Source of the DNA: Deroplatys truncata | Taxonomy: Eukaryota; Arthropoda; Insecta; Mantodea; Mantidae | Assembly (NCBI GenBank): GCA_030765065.1 | Contig: CM060978.1 | Span: 58,742,421 to 58,806,420 of the forward strand | Length of the DNA stretch: 64,000 bases | Direction: 5' to 3' | Shown here: one piece after another, positions 25,119-37,492 of the stretch | Layout: each line of letters opens with the position of its first letter | Position numbering within the stretch: the first letter of the stretch is position 1 | The notes under the pieces: generated by a model | Told to the model about the DNA's origin: nothing | The model's database searches: none | Seen by the model: the letters and a program-made list of their open reading frames with translations, nothing else | Made by a program: the position numbers and the translations under genes

Positions 25119-26078
25119 CGAAAGTTTGAAGTAGATAGTTGCTGCTACGTTTGAAAAGTCAGTTTGAAGATGATATATTATTGAAGGAATTGTATCGTAT
25201 TTCAACTGTTGGGGAGCCGAACTTGTAGTAGTTGCAACCGCACCTATAGTAAACAGTTTCCGGTAGCCTTCGCCCCAAGTTTAAAAGACATATATTAACT
25301 TTGTAATTAAACTGTATCTTTAAATATTATATATTTATGTTTGCCTCGGCTGCGTCAGTATTTATTTTTAGAGACATGGAAGTCTTGGCAGGGCGTGATG
25401 CGACAAGAATGTAGGCTTATACAGATATTAAGTTTTAATTCACTTCTTTTTATTAATCCTGGACACAAATTAAATAACACTTCACTGACATCCAGAGCTG
25501 TGAGATTCTTTTACTTAATATTTTATTTAATAGTAAACTATTTTCGTCTCACACGAATACGTATTATATTTCTCGAGGACGCATTACGCATCCAATTATA
25601 ATCCCTGTCTGCAGGAAACTGAACTGATTTCAAGCGCCTAACCTTTGTAAATTTCTGTATTTCAAGTTTCTGATTGGCTAATTCTACTCCAATAGAATAC
25701 CTACATTTAACTAAAACTTTTTCTGGTTGTTGATTGGCTATTTTATAAACTGTCACTAAAATTACATTGTTGTTACTCCAATAATGAGAAGTAGTATAAT
25801 TAAACTCTCAAACTCATTATTGCCTCAAGGTTACCTCATTGTTACCTCATTGTTACAAATTTTAACTTATTATTCTCCCAGCTCCTACATTATTAAATTA
25901 CGTAATGCATTCACATAACATTATTGAACATGTTTACAATAATATAAGCATATGCAATGACTGTTACATACATTTTACAAATTATTACATACACATATTG
26001 CTTCAAGGCGGGCTGTTATTGAATTTACCTATTATATAATTTGACTAAAATCATTTAAGTGTTAAAAATACTGCCTCA
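25119..26078 (-). mobile_element. LTR-like element A2 inserted in an old HINE-like copy
   Basis: The outer end CTGCCTCA (reverse of TGAGGCAG) is at 26071-26078. Inward come CCAAT boxes (ATTGGCTA near 25675 and 25734), the AATAAA region reversed (TTTTATTAATCC, about 25450), and CGGTAGCCTTCGCCCCAA (about 25262). The leader ends near 25119. The same HINE copy is continuous across the two flanks, so the mobile unit is about 960 bp and includes the leader. A confident target-site duplication is not visible. Confidence 0.65.
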
Positions 26079-26378
26079 AGATGTTCTATGTAAAAGGTAG
26101 TTTAGAGTTAGGGGATTTTCTTGAAAATCTCCCTGTCGCATCTTCAGAAGGTACTGTACCTAAATGCCAGGTTTGGTGTTTATCCAATTTTTCGTTTTTG
26201 AGTTATGCTGTTTTGACACACACACACAACACACATACACACACACACACGCGGACCTTTTTCTAAAATTCTTTGTTTTGGATCCAGGGGTGCTCGAAAC
26301 ATGTATTTATGGGGTATGTATGTTTGGGTGGAAAGCAATACTTCCTCTACCTAACATGTAGTGGTAGAGAAAGTAAAA
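26079..26378 (-). mobile_element. Old HINE-like copy, 5' part (continuation)
   Basis: Continues the copy broken at 25118: AGATGTTCTATGTAAAAGGT, then CA-rich microsatellite (about 26217-26250), ending AGTGGTAGAGAAAGTAAAA. Confidence 0.65.
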
Positions 26379-26620
26379 GATCTTACAATTAATGTGGACG
26401 AAATCCATTCGGCATCTTTGCTTAGAATTGACAAATGGTTTCCAGGTATGCACATGATCCTTTAGAGAACAGAAATGAATGAAGATAGGTGTTTTGTCTT
26501 TTGTATTGTGTCACTGTACATAGTGACTCAGTTAAGGTTGCGATGGTCTGAGTTTTGAAGACTATCTAAGTGAAAAAGATACGATGGCCGGCCCACGAGA
26601 AGACGAAAATAAGTATAAAA

Positions 26621-26985
26621 TCTGATGTGTTACACTCACATGACTTTCTCTACTCTTGTTTAAACTATTTTTACAAACACTTATTCTCCATATGCTTTAT
26701 GTTAATCGAGATATCGAGATGTCAATCTTATTGCTAATTTTCTTGTAGATGCAAGTGGAATTGCTGGCTTTAAGCGATAGTCAAATATTTTAAGATGTGG
26801 TTGCTATGTGGAGTATTCCATTCTCTTTTCATTACCAGGACCAAAAAAAAAAAATGAATAACGAAAGAATAACAAGCAATATCTCTAAAATGGTTCACCC
26901 CCCAAAAAATGTATATGACATAAATTGTGTATTTTAACGCCATCTACATTTTTTGTGCAGTAAACCTTACTATAGTAGAGAAATT
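26621..26985 (-). mobile_element. Internally deleted HINE-like element, 365 bp
   Basis: Keeps both termini: TCTGATGTGTTACACTCACA at one side, TACTATAGTAGAGAAATT at the other. The body between the GTAGATGGCG-type segment and the 5' hairpin is gone. It is about 40% of full length and lacks the microsatellite. Confidence 0.7.
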
Positions 26986-27211
26986 AAAAAGCAGCTTGCT
27001 ATGTCTTGGTTTCATATTGTACCCTGTTTGCCTTGCCTCACGAGAAACAAGGTAATGCTGACTTATCAATTAAAACAATACATTTTCAAGTTCAGAACAA
27101 CAACTGCAAAAATCTTGATAATGGTTAATGGTATAAAAATGTTTCACAAATATTATATATTTTAACAAGCTTTGCAATTTTTCTGCTATACGTTTTGGAT
27201 TGCTTTTACTA

Positions 27212-28008
27212 TAAGGGTCATTCAAATGAAACCCGGTCAGTTGTGTAAAGTAACGGTAACGATTTTATTAACTCAAAAATAGTCGCCAAAACTGTTGGCA
27301 CATTTATCCCATTGCGACACTAGCCGGTCGATTCCATCTTTGAAGAAGCTAGTAGGCTGTTGTTGGATCCAGGCCTGAAGCCATTCACACACTTCGTCGT
27401 CTGTTGTGAATGGATGTCCGCGAATAGCTTGTTTCAGAGGTCCATAAACATCAAAGTCACACGGTGAAAAGTCTGGACTGTACGGTGGATGTTCCAGCGT
27501 TTCCCATCAAAACTGCTGCAATGTCGTCTTCACCGCATTGGGTGTGTGGGCGGGCATTATCATGCAAGAGAATAACGTCATTGGACAACATGCCTGGGCG
27601 TTTCGACTTGATGGCTCGTCTAAGGTTCTGTAAAGTGGCTTGATAACGCTGGGCATTGATGGTGGTTCCCCGTCCCAGGAACTAGACAAGCAGTGGGCCC
27701 TTGTGGTCAAAAAAGGACATCATGACCTTACCAGAACTGGTGTGCACGGCCTTTGATTTCTTTGGAGGTGGTGAAGTCGCATGTTTCCACTGCTTGCTCT
27801 GACTCACTCCTCGTTGTTCCTGCTTACTCGCCTTCATGTTCAGTAGTGGACGATAACTTGTGTGGCCACCTTCTATTCGTTGTGAAACCACACTGTTGCT
27901 ATGCAACGTCAAACGCTGCTATGCCACCATACACGCAGTTACGTGGTGCCACCTTATGTGCAGTGCAAAGTTAGTTGCACTGACCAGGTTTCATTTGAAT
28001 GCCCCTCA
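27212..28008 (-). mobile_element. mariner element, internally deleted, 797 bp with both TIRs
   Basis: Terminal inverted repeats T(A/G)AGGG(T/G)CATTCAAATGAAACC lie at both ends, flanked by TA at 27210-27211 and 28009-28010, the mariner target-site duplication. The inside is the C-terminal half of a mariner transposase on the minus strand; the N-terminal DNA-binding half and the first catalytic Asp region are deleted. It cannot encode active transposase but could be mobilised in trans. Confidence 0.9.
27273..27912 (-). pseudogene. mariner transposase remnant (C-terminal half)
   Basis: Minus-strand translation shows transposase motifs in order: WKHATSPPPKKSK, GKVMMSFFDHKGPLLV, an in-frame TAG (27682-27684), INAQRYQATLQNLRRA, LLHDNARPH (second catalytic Asp), a frameshift just after it, EHPPYSPDFSPCDF (third catalytic Asp region), then GPLKQAIRGHPF and the normal C-terminus (WDKCANSFGDYF, stop at 27273-27275). 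The family is normally about 345 residues; about 210 codons remain. A stop, a frameshift and the N-terminal deletion make it dead. Confidence 0.9.
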
Positions 28009-28010
28009 TA

Positions 28011-28350
28011 CTTCTGTCTATAAATAATAATCAAAATTCACTTAGAATGAACAGACGTTCACAACATACAAGCATTTAAAATGTACATTCTATGCCTCGC
28101 AAAACTATTTTTAAAAAATTTAACAAAAATAAAAACTTTACCACGTAAAGGGAAGTTTGTGGTAGAAGATTTTGGAATAAGATATTCGTGTTGAATCCTT
28201 AAATACAATGTTTATTCATTCGATTTTCACTCTCTACTGCTTACCGATTGTATGTTGAGGAGGTATTGAAATGCGTCCAAAAATTCTATATCAAGATTTC
28301 ATCATAAATACAAGTTTCTGATGTGCTGTATTCGCATTATTTTCCTTACT
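28011..28350 (-). mobile_element. Very old HINE-like fragment
   Basis: Weak minus-oriented similarity (CACGTAAAGGGAAGTTTGTGG; GCGTCCAAAAATTCTATATC). Heavily diverged, boundaries uncertain. Confidence 0.4.
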
Positions 28351-29440
28351 CACACTTCTGTAGTTTATTGCAACAAGATATTATTCTTATATCTGACTAT
28401 TGTTAAACGAGATAAACTTTTATTACTTATTTATAGAATTCGTTGTATATATAGGAAGGGTACGGTAGGCTAAAGCGATAGTCAAAACTTTAAAAACGGA
28501 TCAGTATATAGTGGCTTTAAAACTCCATCCGCTTTGCAATGACTACGTGTCCGTATACGTGAGACAATATTGCTGCCTGATGCTACAGTGGTGTTCTAAG
28601 GAATCTTTCTCTGAGGTACGTGTGAGTAGGTTTGAGAATTGACAACACTAGTTAAATTGACTGATAATGGAGGCTAATATATGAGCTATTTGAAGCGAGT
28701 TGCTGACAGTTTGAGGATGAAGAATTAAAACAGTTTCGAACTCTTGGCTCAAGAAATGTATTATATTTGCTAGCCTCTGGAGTATCAAGAAATTTACTGT
28801 GTAAGGTAACTGTTTCCGTAATAACAATGAGAAGCGTAAGTTGCCGTGAATCGCTGAAAAACTAAACGGCGAATCCCCTTGAGGTTACCGCTAAGTATAT
28901 GATAACCCGAGCGCGGCTTTTAGGCGCTACGGACTGCCGATATCGATCACAATAGAACACTTCTGTCAAAATTAAAAGACTGTAAGACCGTAATTTTAGA
29001 AATTCAAGCTCTTTTATCAACTTGAGTTCCGTCTATTTTACGACTACCCCACCAAAGTTCCTACCTCATATTTGCTAAATCTTATGCTTTTTATTCGCAT
29101 CTGAAAAACAGCCTTTTACTTTTATTTGCTAAGTTCTAAGAATTCTTTCCCTTTCTAATTTTCAGAACCGGTATACGTGCATTTTCATGCATGGTATATG
29201 TTGACTGAGTTCTCCGGAACACCTAATTGCCGTAGCTACTCTGACTTGTAACTAATTGCTTTGCTCCAACACAAAATTTGCCTGGCAATGACTTCTTATC
29301 CACTGCTAGAATTGTAATCCTTTGTTCTTATATTATAAATTGATTTTAATATATGGAATTTATTTATTACAATTATTTATCTGTCGCCCTATCATGTCTT
29401 TATAAAATCATTAATTGTACAATTCCGGTATCAGCATGAC
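28351..29440. other. Unassigned sequence
   Basis: 28430-28540 may be another old HINE tail (AAGCGATAGTCAAAAC). The rest shows no gene or repeat I can name. Confidence 0.35.
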
Positions 29441-29720
29441 GACAAGAAAAAACAAATAGCGATTTCCCACTTGAAACAATTAGAAGTATTTGAAAAATTA
29501 AACCAGTAATAACAAAGTAAATCTTGGAAATTTATTGGACATAAATTGTGTGCTTTAACGAGATCTACGGTTTTTGTTAGTAATATTTTATCTATCTCTT
29601 ACGGTTTACCAGTTATACAAAATTCATTTAGAATGAAGAGAGATTCAAAGGCCATTTCCAGAAAATTCAAATATGTTTCATGCAAATATCTTAAACACAT
29701 GGCATTTTAATCATACCTTA
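29441..29720 (-). mobile_element. Old HINE-like fragment
   Basis: Minus-oriented middle segment (GTGTGCTTTAACGAGATCTAC, TCTTACGGTTTACCAGTTA, TTAAACACATGGCATTTTAATC). Both ends are missing. Confidence 0.5.
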
Positions 29721-30345
29721 TGTGTTAAATGCTGAGGGTAATAAGAGTTTTCTAATTTGTTTACCTAATTGCTGGACCAAGGAATTTAACACGGTTCGAC
29801 TACTGTAATATACTATTACAATTTCCTATCCGTAATTGAACTTCCAGTTATCTAGATACGCAATTAAATTGATAGCTTTTGTTTTATCTACATTCGGTAA
29901 CCACTTGTCTGCTTTGAACTGTACGCAATATATTAATGACTGTCATTAGCAAGCAAAATACTATTACCCACATTTTGGGTTGGTATGAACCATCATTAAA
30001 GTACAACAGGTAAAACAAAGGAGATAACAGCGACCCTTGAGGAACTGCTATTACAGCTGATCCACAAGTACCTTATACGGAGAAGATGGATAAAACAGGT
30101 ATAGAATTGCTTCAGAGGTTAAATGAAATGCTTTTCAATTCTAGTCAGTTTTATTTTTTGTGTTTTTCCTTTTTAATCGAATTATCTTCAGAGCACACAA
30201 GGCATAAAACATACCTGTAACATGGAAAGGAAACATGTTTACTAATTTATTTCATTTTATTTTCTTTGTGTTTTACCTATTTAAATGAGATTTTTCATCC
30301 ATTATTTGTCAGTGGCATATCTGTGAAACTACGATTACAAGAGGT
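29721..30345. other. Unassigned sequence
   Basis: No recognised repeat or coding signal. Confidence 0.35.
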
Positions 30346-30357
30346 AAAAAGGAGGAT

Positions 30358-30890
30358 ACCGAACGAGATGGCTCTGTGTTAATGTGCGAAGTTTTGATTT
30401 TGAAGGTCCTGGGGTCGATTCCTGGGACCGACCACTCTGACCATGCGTTTTTCGTGGTTTTCTCTGGTTGGTTAGGCGAATTCTGGCGTGGTTTCTTTTT
30501 GCAATGAGTTTCCTTTCCGTCATTTCCTATCATTTCCCTTCCACTTTCATGTTTCCGGTGGCTCAGGGCTCAGTATCCATTGTCGGACAGATGCGCAGAT
30601 GCTTGCTCTTAGGAAAGTTTTCTCGGCCCTGACAGATGGTAGCCTTCTCTGAGCTGCCTTAGATGGGTCGAGTTCTCCCCGGTTCCACCAGAAGGAAGGC
30701 TTCTCTGAGCAGCCCACCGGTGTGACCGCGCATCAAGCTTGAAATCGTTACGAAACATTTGCGTGTCTCTGTCCGCCGGCCTGCGGTCTATAGCCTCCTG
30801 CGTTCCTCCTGGGATGATAAGCACAAAATATTCGCTTTGGGTCGAGGTATGAGGTATCCTTTCCCTGGTCATTCATTCATTTATTCATTC
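30358..30890 (+). mobile_element. tRNA-derived SINE with ATTC-repeat tail
   Basis: The head has a weak A-box region and a B-box-like GGTCGATTCC (30412-30421), followed by a GC-richer body (GGTTTTCTCTGGTTGGTTAGG) and a tail of CATTCATTCATTTATTCATTC. Imperfect flanking repeats AAAAAGGAGGAT (30346-30357) and AAAGGAGAGGAT (from 30891) look like a target-site duplication. It carries no real gene; frames in it are incidental. Confidence 0.7.
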
Positions 30891-30996
30891 AAAGGAGAGG
30901 ATTCACCATAAAATCCTCTAGATCATTTTGATGATTTTCATAATGAAGTCAGGTAGGTAAATGGAATTCATTTCGAGTGTAATTCAGTGTTTAAAG

Positions 30997-32110
30997 TGAG
31001 GCAGTATTTTTAACGCTTGAATAATTTAAATTAAATTATATAATATGTATATTCAATAACAGCCCGCCTTGAAGCAATATGTATGTAATAATTTTTTAAA
31101 AAAATGTAATTAACAGTCATTGCATATGCTTATATTATTGTAAACATGTTTAATAATGTTATGTAAATGCATTACGTAATTTAATAATGTAAGATCTGTG
31201 AGAATAATAAGTTTAAAGTTGCTAACAATGCGGTAACAATGAGGTAGCCTTGAGGCAAGAATGAGTTTGAGAGTTTAAATGTTACTAGTCATGATTAAGA
31301 CAACGATAATGTAAATATTTTGACAGTTTAAAATAGCCAATCAACAGCCAGAAAAAGCTTTAGTAAATTGCAGGTATTCTATTGGACTAGGATTAGTCAA
31401 TCAGAGATTTGAAAAACATAAGCTTACGGGTTTGGGACGATTGAAATATGTTCAGTTGCCTGCAGACCTTTGTAGTAACCGAATGGAAGATGTGTTCTCT
31501 GAAGTAATATTATGTATTCGTGTGATAACAAAGTGCAAGTATTAAATTAAAGAATCTCACAGGTCTTAATATCAGTGTAGTGCTATTTAATTTGTGTCAA
31601 GGATTAATAAAAAGAAGTGAATTAAAACTTAAAATCAGTGTAAGCTTACATTCTTGTCGCACCACACCCTGCTTAAGAAAAACGTGTCTCTAAAGTAAGA
31701 CTGACGCAGCCGAGGCAAAAACAAACATAAATACTATCTATAGAAGCAGTTTAATAACAAAGTTAAAAGTTAAAATATTTTTAAAACTTGGAGCGTCATA
31801 AAAATACATCCCCAGATCAGCTTCCCATACGTAGCAGCATATTAGGTAACAAACCACCAAAGCGTGGGGTGCAAACTCCTACGTGATTATCAACAAACTG
31901 CTAAAGACAATATCTTCTTCAAATCGGCTCCCATACGTGGGACAGTTAAACATCAACAAACAATCTGCTTCAAATTAACGCCCAAAGCGTGGTGCAAACT
32001 TCAACAACAGTAACACTACCTCAAATTGACGTCCGTACGTGGAGCTAAATAAATAAACAACTCCTACGTAAACAATACACCATTCTCAAAAGCTACACTT
32101 GAAATTTCGG
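30997..32110 (+). mobile_element. LTR-like element B1 with long leader
   Basis: Outer end TGAGGCAGTATTTTTAACGC. It has the same organisation as A1 but a diverged subfamily: ATACATAAATACTATC-type end and CTTGGAGCGTCATAAAAAT instead of TTGGGGCGAAGG. The leader (31800-32110) holds several degenerate units of the type TTCAAAT(T/C)GGCTCCCATACGTGG. A donor-like TTTCAAGGTGAGT lies just beyond, at about 32126. Its nearest relative is B2 at 43190-44126 on the other strand. Confidence 0.6.
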
Positions 32111-32729
32111 TACCGTGCGGTCGTTTCAAGGTGAGTTATCTTTATCAGTTGTTGTTAAGTAGCTGCTTTGTGTTCGTGCGTAAAGCGAGTTGTGTATCTC
32201 AAAGGTAAAAATTTACTTAAGAGATTTTGAATATGTGATTTATTTAAGTGTTAATGTCTTGTCATTAGCCTGCTATGCCTGCCCTGGCTTGAACAACGAA
32301 GTTTTATATACGTAAAAACGAATCATGTAAACAAATGTGTGTAGCCAATTTCTAGTATTCCAGTTTCAGGCAGAGAAACTATTAGACTTCTGGTTAAAGG
32401 TTTAGGGCAATTGGATCGTATACCTAAGAACTGAAAACGAGAGGTTTCAACGGAGGGAAAAAAATTACGAAATTTTTGCATTAATCTGTTGGAAACATAA
32501 AATACAAAGCGTATAGGAGCACTCCCCACACCATAGACGAACTTAAGGGCAATATAAAAGCAAAATTATGAACATTTTGCAAGAATTACTTATGAAAATG
32601 AATGGAAATTTCATATGAAGATACCAGAATTTCTTCACACAGGTGCACACACTTCCAACACTGCTTTTAACAAGGTTATGGCGCATCTTACTATCACTCG
32701 TAACTAATGCGGGAGTTACGAACAAAGAC
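32111..32729. other. Unassigned sequence downstream of B1 leader
   Basis: Could be internal sequence of the LTR-like element, but no gag/pol motif is visible. Confidence 0.35.
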
Positions 32730-33550
32730 TCTGATGTGTTACATTCACAAGACTTTCTCTACTCTTGTACAAACTATTTTTACAAACGCTTATTCTCCAT
32801 ATGCTTCATGTTAATCGAGATATTGAGATGTTAATCTCATTGCTAATTTTCTTGTAGGTGCAAGGGGAATTGGTAGGCTTTAAGCGATAGTCAAATATTT
32901 TAAGAGGTGGTTTTTATGTGGTTCTCTTTGAATTATCAGGACGAAACCAATGAATAACGAATTTGAGAAAAAGTATAAGTATTTGAAAATTTAAGGGAAT
33001 AACAAGCAATATCTCGAAAATAGTTCTCTCAACAAAAACCACGTATATGACATAAACTGTGTATTTTAAGGCGATCTACATTTTTTGTGTACTAAAATTT
33101 TGTCTATCTCTTATGATTTACCAGTTATGCAAAAGTCGTTCACAATGAATAATTTTGGAGGCATTCCTAGAAAATTCGAGATATACAATTCATTTGCCAT
33201 AAAAATGTCTTATACTCATGGTATTTTATTGAAAATCGTTAGAGCCATTTTTGAGAAAAATAAAATTTTCGAAAAATTTTGCATGAAAAGGGTAATCTGC
33301 GGTGGGGGGATTTTCTTGAAAACCGTGTCGCATCTCTGTTAGATACTGAACCTAAATACCAAGTTTGGTGTTTATCCGACTGTTCGTTTCTGAGTTATGC
33401 TGTTCACAGACACACACACGGACATGTTTCCAAAAATGCTTTATGTGCATTCAGTTCATATCAAAACATGTATTTCCTGTGAAATCTCGGTATCGAATTT
33501 ATGGATATAATGCAATACTTCCCCTACTTACTATACGTAGTAGAGAAAGT
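32730..33550 (-). mobile_element. HINE-like element, full length, minus orientation
   Basis: From TCTGATGTGTTACATTCACA to ATACGTAGTAGAGAAAGT, 821 bp. The microsatellite is down to ACACACACAC (about 33410). Confidence 0.8.
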
Positions 33551-34793
33551 AAAAACTCCCAGCGTAATAGACGGTGTGCGGAGCACGCATACTGCCAATT
33601 CGTGGCCTCACCATAAAACGACCACACTGTAGTATGTATCTACATAGATACATACAAATGAGAGAGTCACTTTTGGCTCGCACTCGGAACACAACATAAC
33701 TGATCCGTCGAAACACAACCCACAACTAAACGATTGTCACTGTCCACTTTTTCTCCGTAACTTCTTAACTGACTAGACAGAGCAGCCCCTTATATCTCCG
33801 ACTACAAAGTGGAATGTTCTAGAGAGGGAGACTACTAGAACCGGCCCAAAGGAATCTGCTGAAAAGGTAATTGCATAAACTGTGGAAAAGTGGTACATAA
33901 TGAGCTCGTCACGCGGCTATTCTTCTGAAGGGACTCGTCACTAGCCGCACCCAACCGGCCATGTATGCGAGTCGAGATGTTCCGAGTTCATTGTAATGCA
34001 AGCGAATGACGCATACACGCGATCGTGGCGGAGTTACAATACGCCGCTATGTAGAGAAGTGGGTAGAAAAGTCATGTGAATGCAACATATCATATGTTTT
34101 GTTTAGACATTCCATAAAGCGGAATAAAAATTACTTACAATGTTAGTAATATGGTTTATATCGAAGATAAAGCAAAGAGGCAGAAGATGCCATAGCCGTG
34201 TGAGGCTTTTATATGGGATCAGTTGTATACACCCGCCGCAGTGACGTAAGTTCAGCATAAATAGGTTTTGTACAAAACATAGACGAGCGCTTACAGAAAA
34301 AAGTGAAAATGACAAAATGAGTAATCAGCTGCTGTTTTATAATATACTTTAACTTGTATGAATTTGGCATTTTAACAATTTATAAACATGTATTTATTGG
34401 ATCTTCTGATGCATATTAACAGCAACATAAACGAGTATAGTTTGAGACATGATGTACATGGTTATTACACTAGGAACCAGTCTGACATACGTTTACCACA
34501 TTTTATTTCAGAAAAGCCATTAAATTATACTTTTATTTAGGTTCTAAATTCTATATAGTTCGTTACAATATGCATAGAATTAAGTGAATGAATAGAAACA
34601 GATTTATAAACTCGGTTTATAAATCCTTTTTATACTCCTTTTTTTGATGAGTTTTTTAAATTTAAATTCTATTATGGTGTAATATTTTAATTTTCTTTTC
34701 TCTTTGTGTATATCTTATATGGATACTGCCTAAGCCTGTAACATGCCTTAAGACAACGAAAATACATTACATTACTTGTCTTAATAGTTTTTT
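33551..34793. other. Unassigned sequence
   Basis: No gene supported. A short HINE-type 3' end (GGGTAGAAAAGTCATGTGAATGC) is visible at about 34060-34090. 33560-34050 is GC-richer and single-copy-looking. Confidence 0.4.
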
Positions 34794-35714
34794 ACTTTCT
34801 CTACTACGTATAGTAAGTAGGAGAAGTATTGTATTCCACCCAAAAATTCGACACCGTGATTTCACCGGAAATACATGTTTTGAGACCCCCTGAATCCAAA
34901 AAAAAGCATTTTTGGAAACATGTCCGTGTGTGTGTCTGTGTGTCTGTGTGTCTGTCTGTGTGTGTGTCTGTCTGTGAACAGCATAACTCAGAAACGAACA
35001 GTCGGATAAACACCAAACTTGGTATTTAGGTTCAATATCATCCAAGGATGCGACACGAAGGTTTTCAAGAAAATCCCTCCACCCCAGAGTACCCTTTACA
35101 TTGAAACGTTTTCGAAAATTTTAATTTTCTCAAAAATGGCTAACGATTTTGATTAAAACAGCATATGTTTAAGATACTTTTATGACAAATAAAATGTATA
35201 TCTTGAATTTTTTGGGAATGTCTCCAAAAGTATTCTTTATTGTGAACGACTTTTGCATAACTGTTAAACCATAAGAGATAGACAAAATATTACAACACAA
35301 AAAATGTAGATCGCGTTAAAAAGACACAATTTATGTCATATACATTTTTTTTGTTGAGTGAACCATTTTCGAGATATTGCTTGTTATTCCCTTAAATTTT
35401 TCAATACTTATTTACTAAAATGGGAATTCGTTATTCATTTTTTTGTCTTGGATATGCAGAGTTATAATCTGTGGCAAAGGGAATGGTGCTGCACCTAGCA
35501 ACCAGCTATTAAGAGATATGTATGTGCTTAAAGGCTAATGTTTTTCTATATTGCCCTTGGAAATATGTTTTCCCCTTACATCTACAAGAAAATTAACAAT
35601 AAGATAGAGTCTGCAAATGTTTATCTCGATTAACATGAAGTAGATGGAGAATAAGCGTTTGTAAAAATAGTTTGTACAAGAGTAGAGAATGTCATGTGAG
35701 TGCAATACATCAGA
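34794..35714 (+). mobile_element. HINE-like element, full length
   Basis: Begins ACTTTCTCTACTACGTATAG after a T-run and ends AATACATCAGA, 921 bp. The microsatellite is a GT/TCTG compound (about 34925-34976). It belongs to the tail subtype with GTCTTGGATATGCAGAG. Confidence 0.8.
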
Positions 35715-35725
35715 TTTTTTTAATT

Positions 35726-35783
35726 TCGCTAAGTAGTCTGTGAAGTCCACTAAATTCTGAATGACTTTTATAACTGCTAAAAG
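35726..35783 (+). mobile_element. Old HINE-like fragment, left flank of hAT-like element
   Basis: AGTCTGTGAAGTCCACTAAATTC...AACTGCTAAA matches the old HINE body and resumes at 38303 (ATAAATCATAAGAG), so the interval 35784-38302 is an insertion. Confidence 0.6.
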
Positions 35784-36233
35784 CAGGGGCGTAGCGTCAA
35801 TGAATGTGGTGGAAGCATTACTTTCCCTTTTAATTTTCTATAAAACATTTTAATATATGGCATGTTTATTAAGTGTCAAATAATCGCAAGTAGACAGATG
35901 TTTCTGTCTGAGATGTTAGCTTCCAAGTTTCCTATTACTCACTATGAGTAGGTAGGAATGACAGAGATGGAAGTAGTTCCATATACTACATCGAATACCA
36001 TGGAAATTTTCGGGAGAATAAACTTTTCTCTAAGAGAAAATGAGATCTTGAGAAGAGTTGCTTATCTTGTTTTCTTCACCCAGTGGTCACGATAGATGAT
36101 CGGCAAGCAATGAACGTGGGAAAAAGTGTTTTACATGAACAGTTGATATTAATTCACAAGATTTGACGTTTGTGGGATAACAGATGTCATCTTTAGTTTT
36201 TGCATGCACTGGTGTTAGTCAACCACTAGTTTT

Positions 36234-37128
36234 ACTTTCTCTACTACGTATAGTAAGTAGGGGAAGTATTGTATTCGACCCAAAAATTCGATACCTATAT
36301 TTCACCGGAAATATATCTTTTGAGACCCCCTGAATCCAAAAAAAGCATTTTTGGAAACATGTCCGTGTGTGTGTGTCTCTGTGTCTGCGTGTGTGTCTGT
36401 GAACAGCATAACTCAGAAACGAACAGTCGGATAAACACCAAACTTGGTATTTAGGTTCAGTATCTTCCAGAGATGCGACACGAAGGTTTTCAAGAAAATC
36501 TCCCACCCCAGATTACCGTTTACATGGAGCATTTTTCTAAAATTTTGATTAAAATATCATATGTTTAAGATATTTTCATGACAAATAAAATGTATATCTT
36601 GAACTTTCTGGTAATGTCTCCAACAGTATTCTTCATTCTGAACGAGTTTTGCACGAGATAGACAAAAGTTTACTACACAAAAAATGTAGACCGCGTTAAA
36701 ATACACAATTTATATCATATACATTTTTTGTTGTTCAGTGAACCATATTGCTTGATAATTCCTTAAATTTTTCAATACTTATACTTTTTCTCAAATGGGA
36801 ATTCGTTATTCATTTTTTGTCTTGGATATGCAAAGAGTAGTAATCTGTGGCAAAGAGAATGGTGCTGCACCTAGCAACCAGCTATTAAGAGATATATCTA
36901 TGCTTAAAGGCTACTGTTTATCTATATTGTCCTTGCAAATACAAAACAAGGGGAACATAGCGCGCCTTAAGCGATAGTCAAATATTTTTAGAACTGATCG
37001 CTATGTGTACAATGTAATTCTCTTTGCATGTCGTTTCTGCAAATGTTTATCTCGCTTAATTTTAAATAGAGTTTGTAAAAATAGTTTGTACAAGAGTAGA
37101 GAAAGTCATGTGAGTGTAACACATCAGA
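36234..37128 (+). mobile_element. HINE-like element, full length, inside hAT-like element
   Basis: Begins ACTTTCTCTACTACGTATAG and ends ACACATCAGA, 895 bp. The microsatellite is GTGTGTGTGTCTCTGTGTCTGC (about 36364). A short internal deletion is seen around 36530-36545. Confidence 0.8.
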
Positions 37129-37492
37129 AATTTTTTTACATATCTGGATCGGAACATATTAGTAGTGGTGCCACTTTTAAAATTCACAAAATGAAATAAA
37201 TCTCCGTAGTACTCTTTTAAACTTGATAACGCTCTTTCTGGGAATGACTTTTTTTCTGATCATGAAAGTATTTAGAATAAAGAAGAGCAAAAATGCAAAG
37301 TTATCTTTCCTTCGAAAATCGTTTGGAAACGTTACGGTAGACTGTGTCAGGTGTCTCATTATAAAGTCATCTATAGCAACATTTTATTTATTTTCTTTTG
37401 GTAGAGTTACTAAATTCCACACCGAGCTATCAGGATCATGTAAACGACCTATTTACAAAGAAAAATCGAAGAACTGGGCTGCATTAAAAAAA

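Noticed and set aside
18424..26078. One 7.6-kb element with inverted LTR-like ends (A1 and A2)
   Set aside because: A2 interrupts its own HINE-like host copy at both edges, so it is a separate insertion and not the far end of an element starting at A1.
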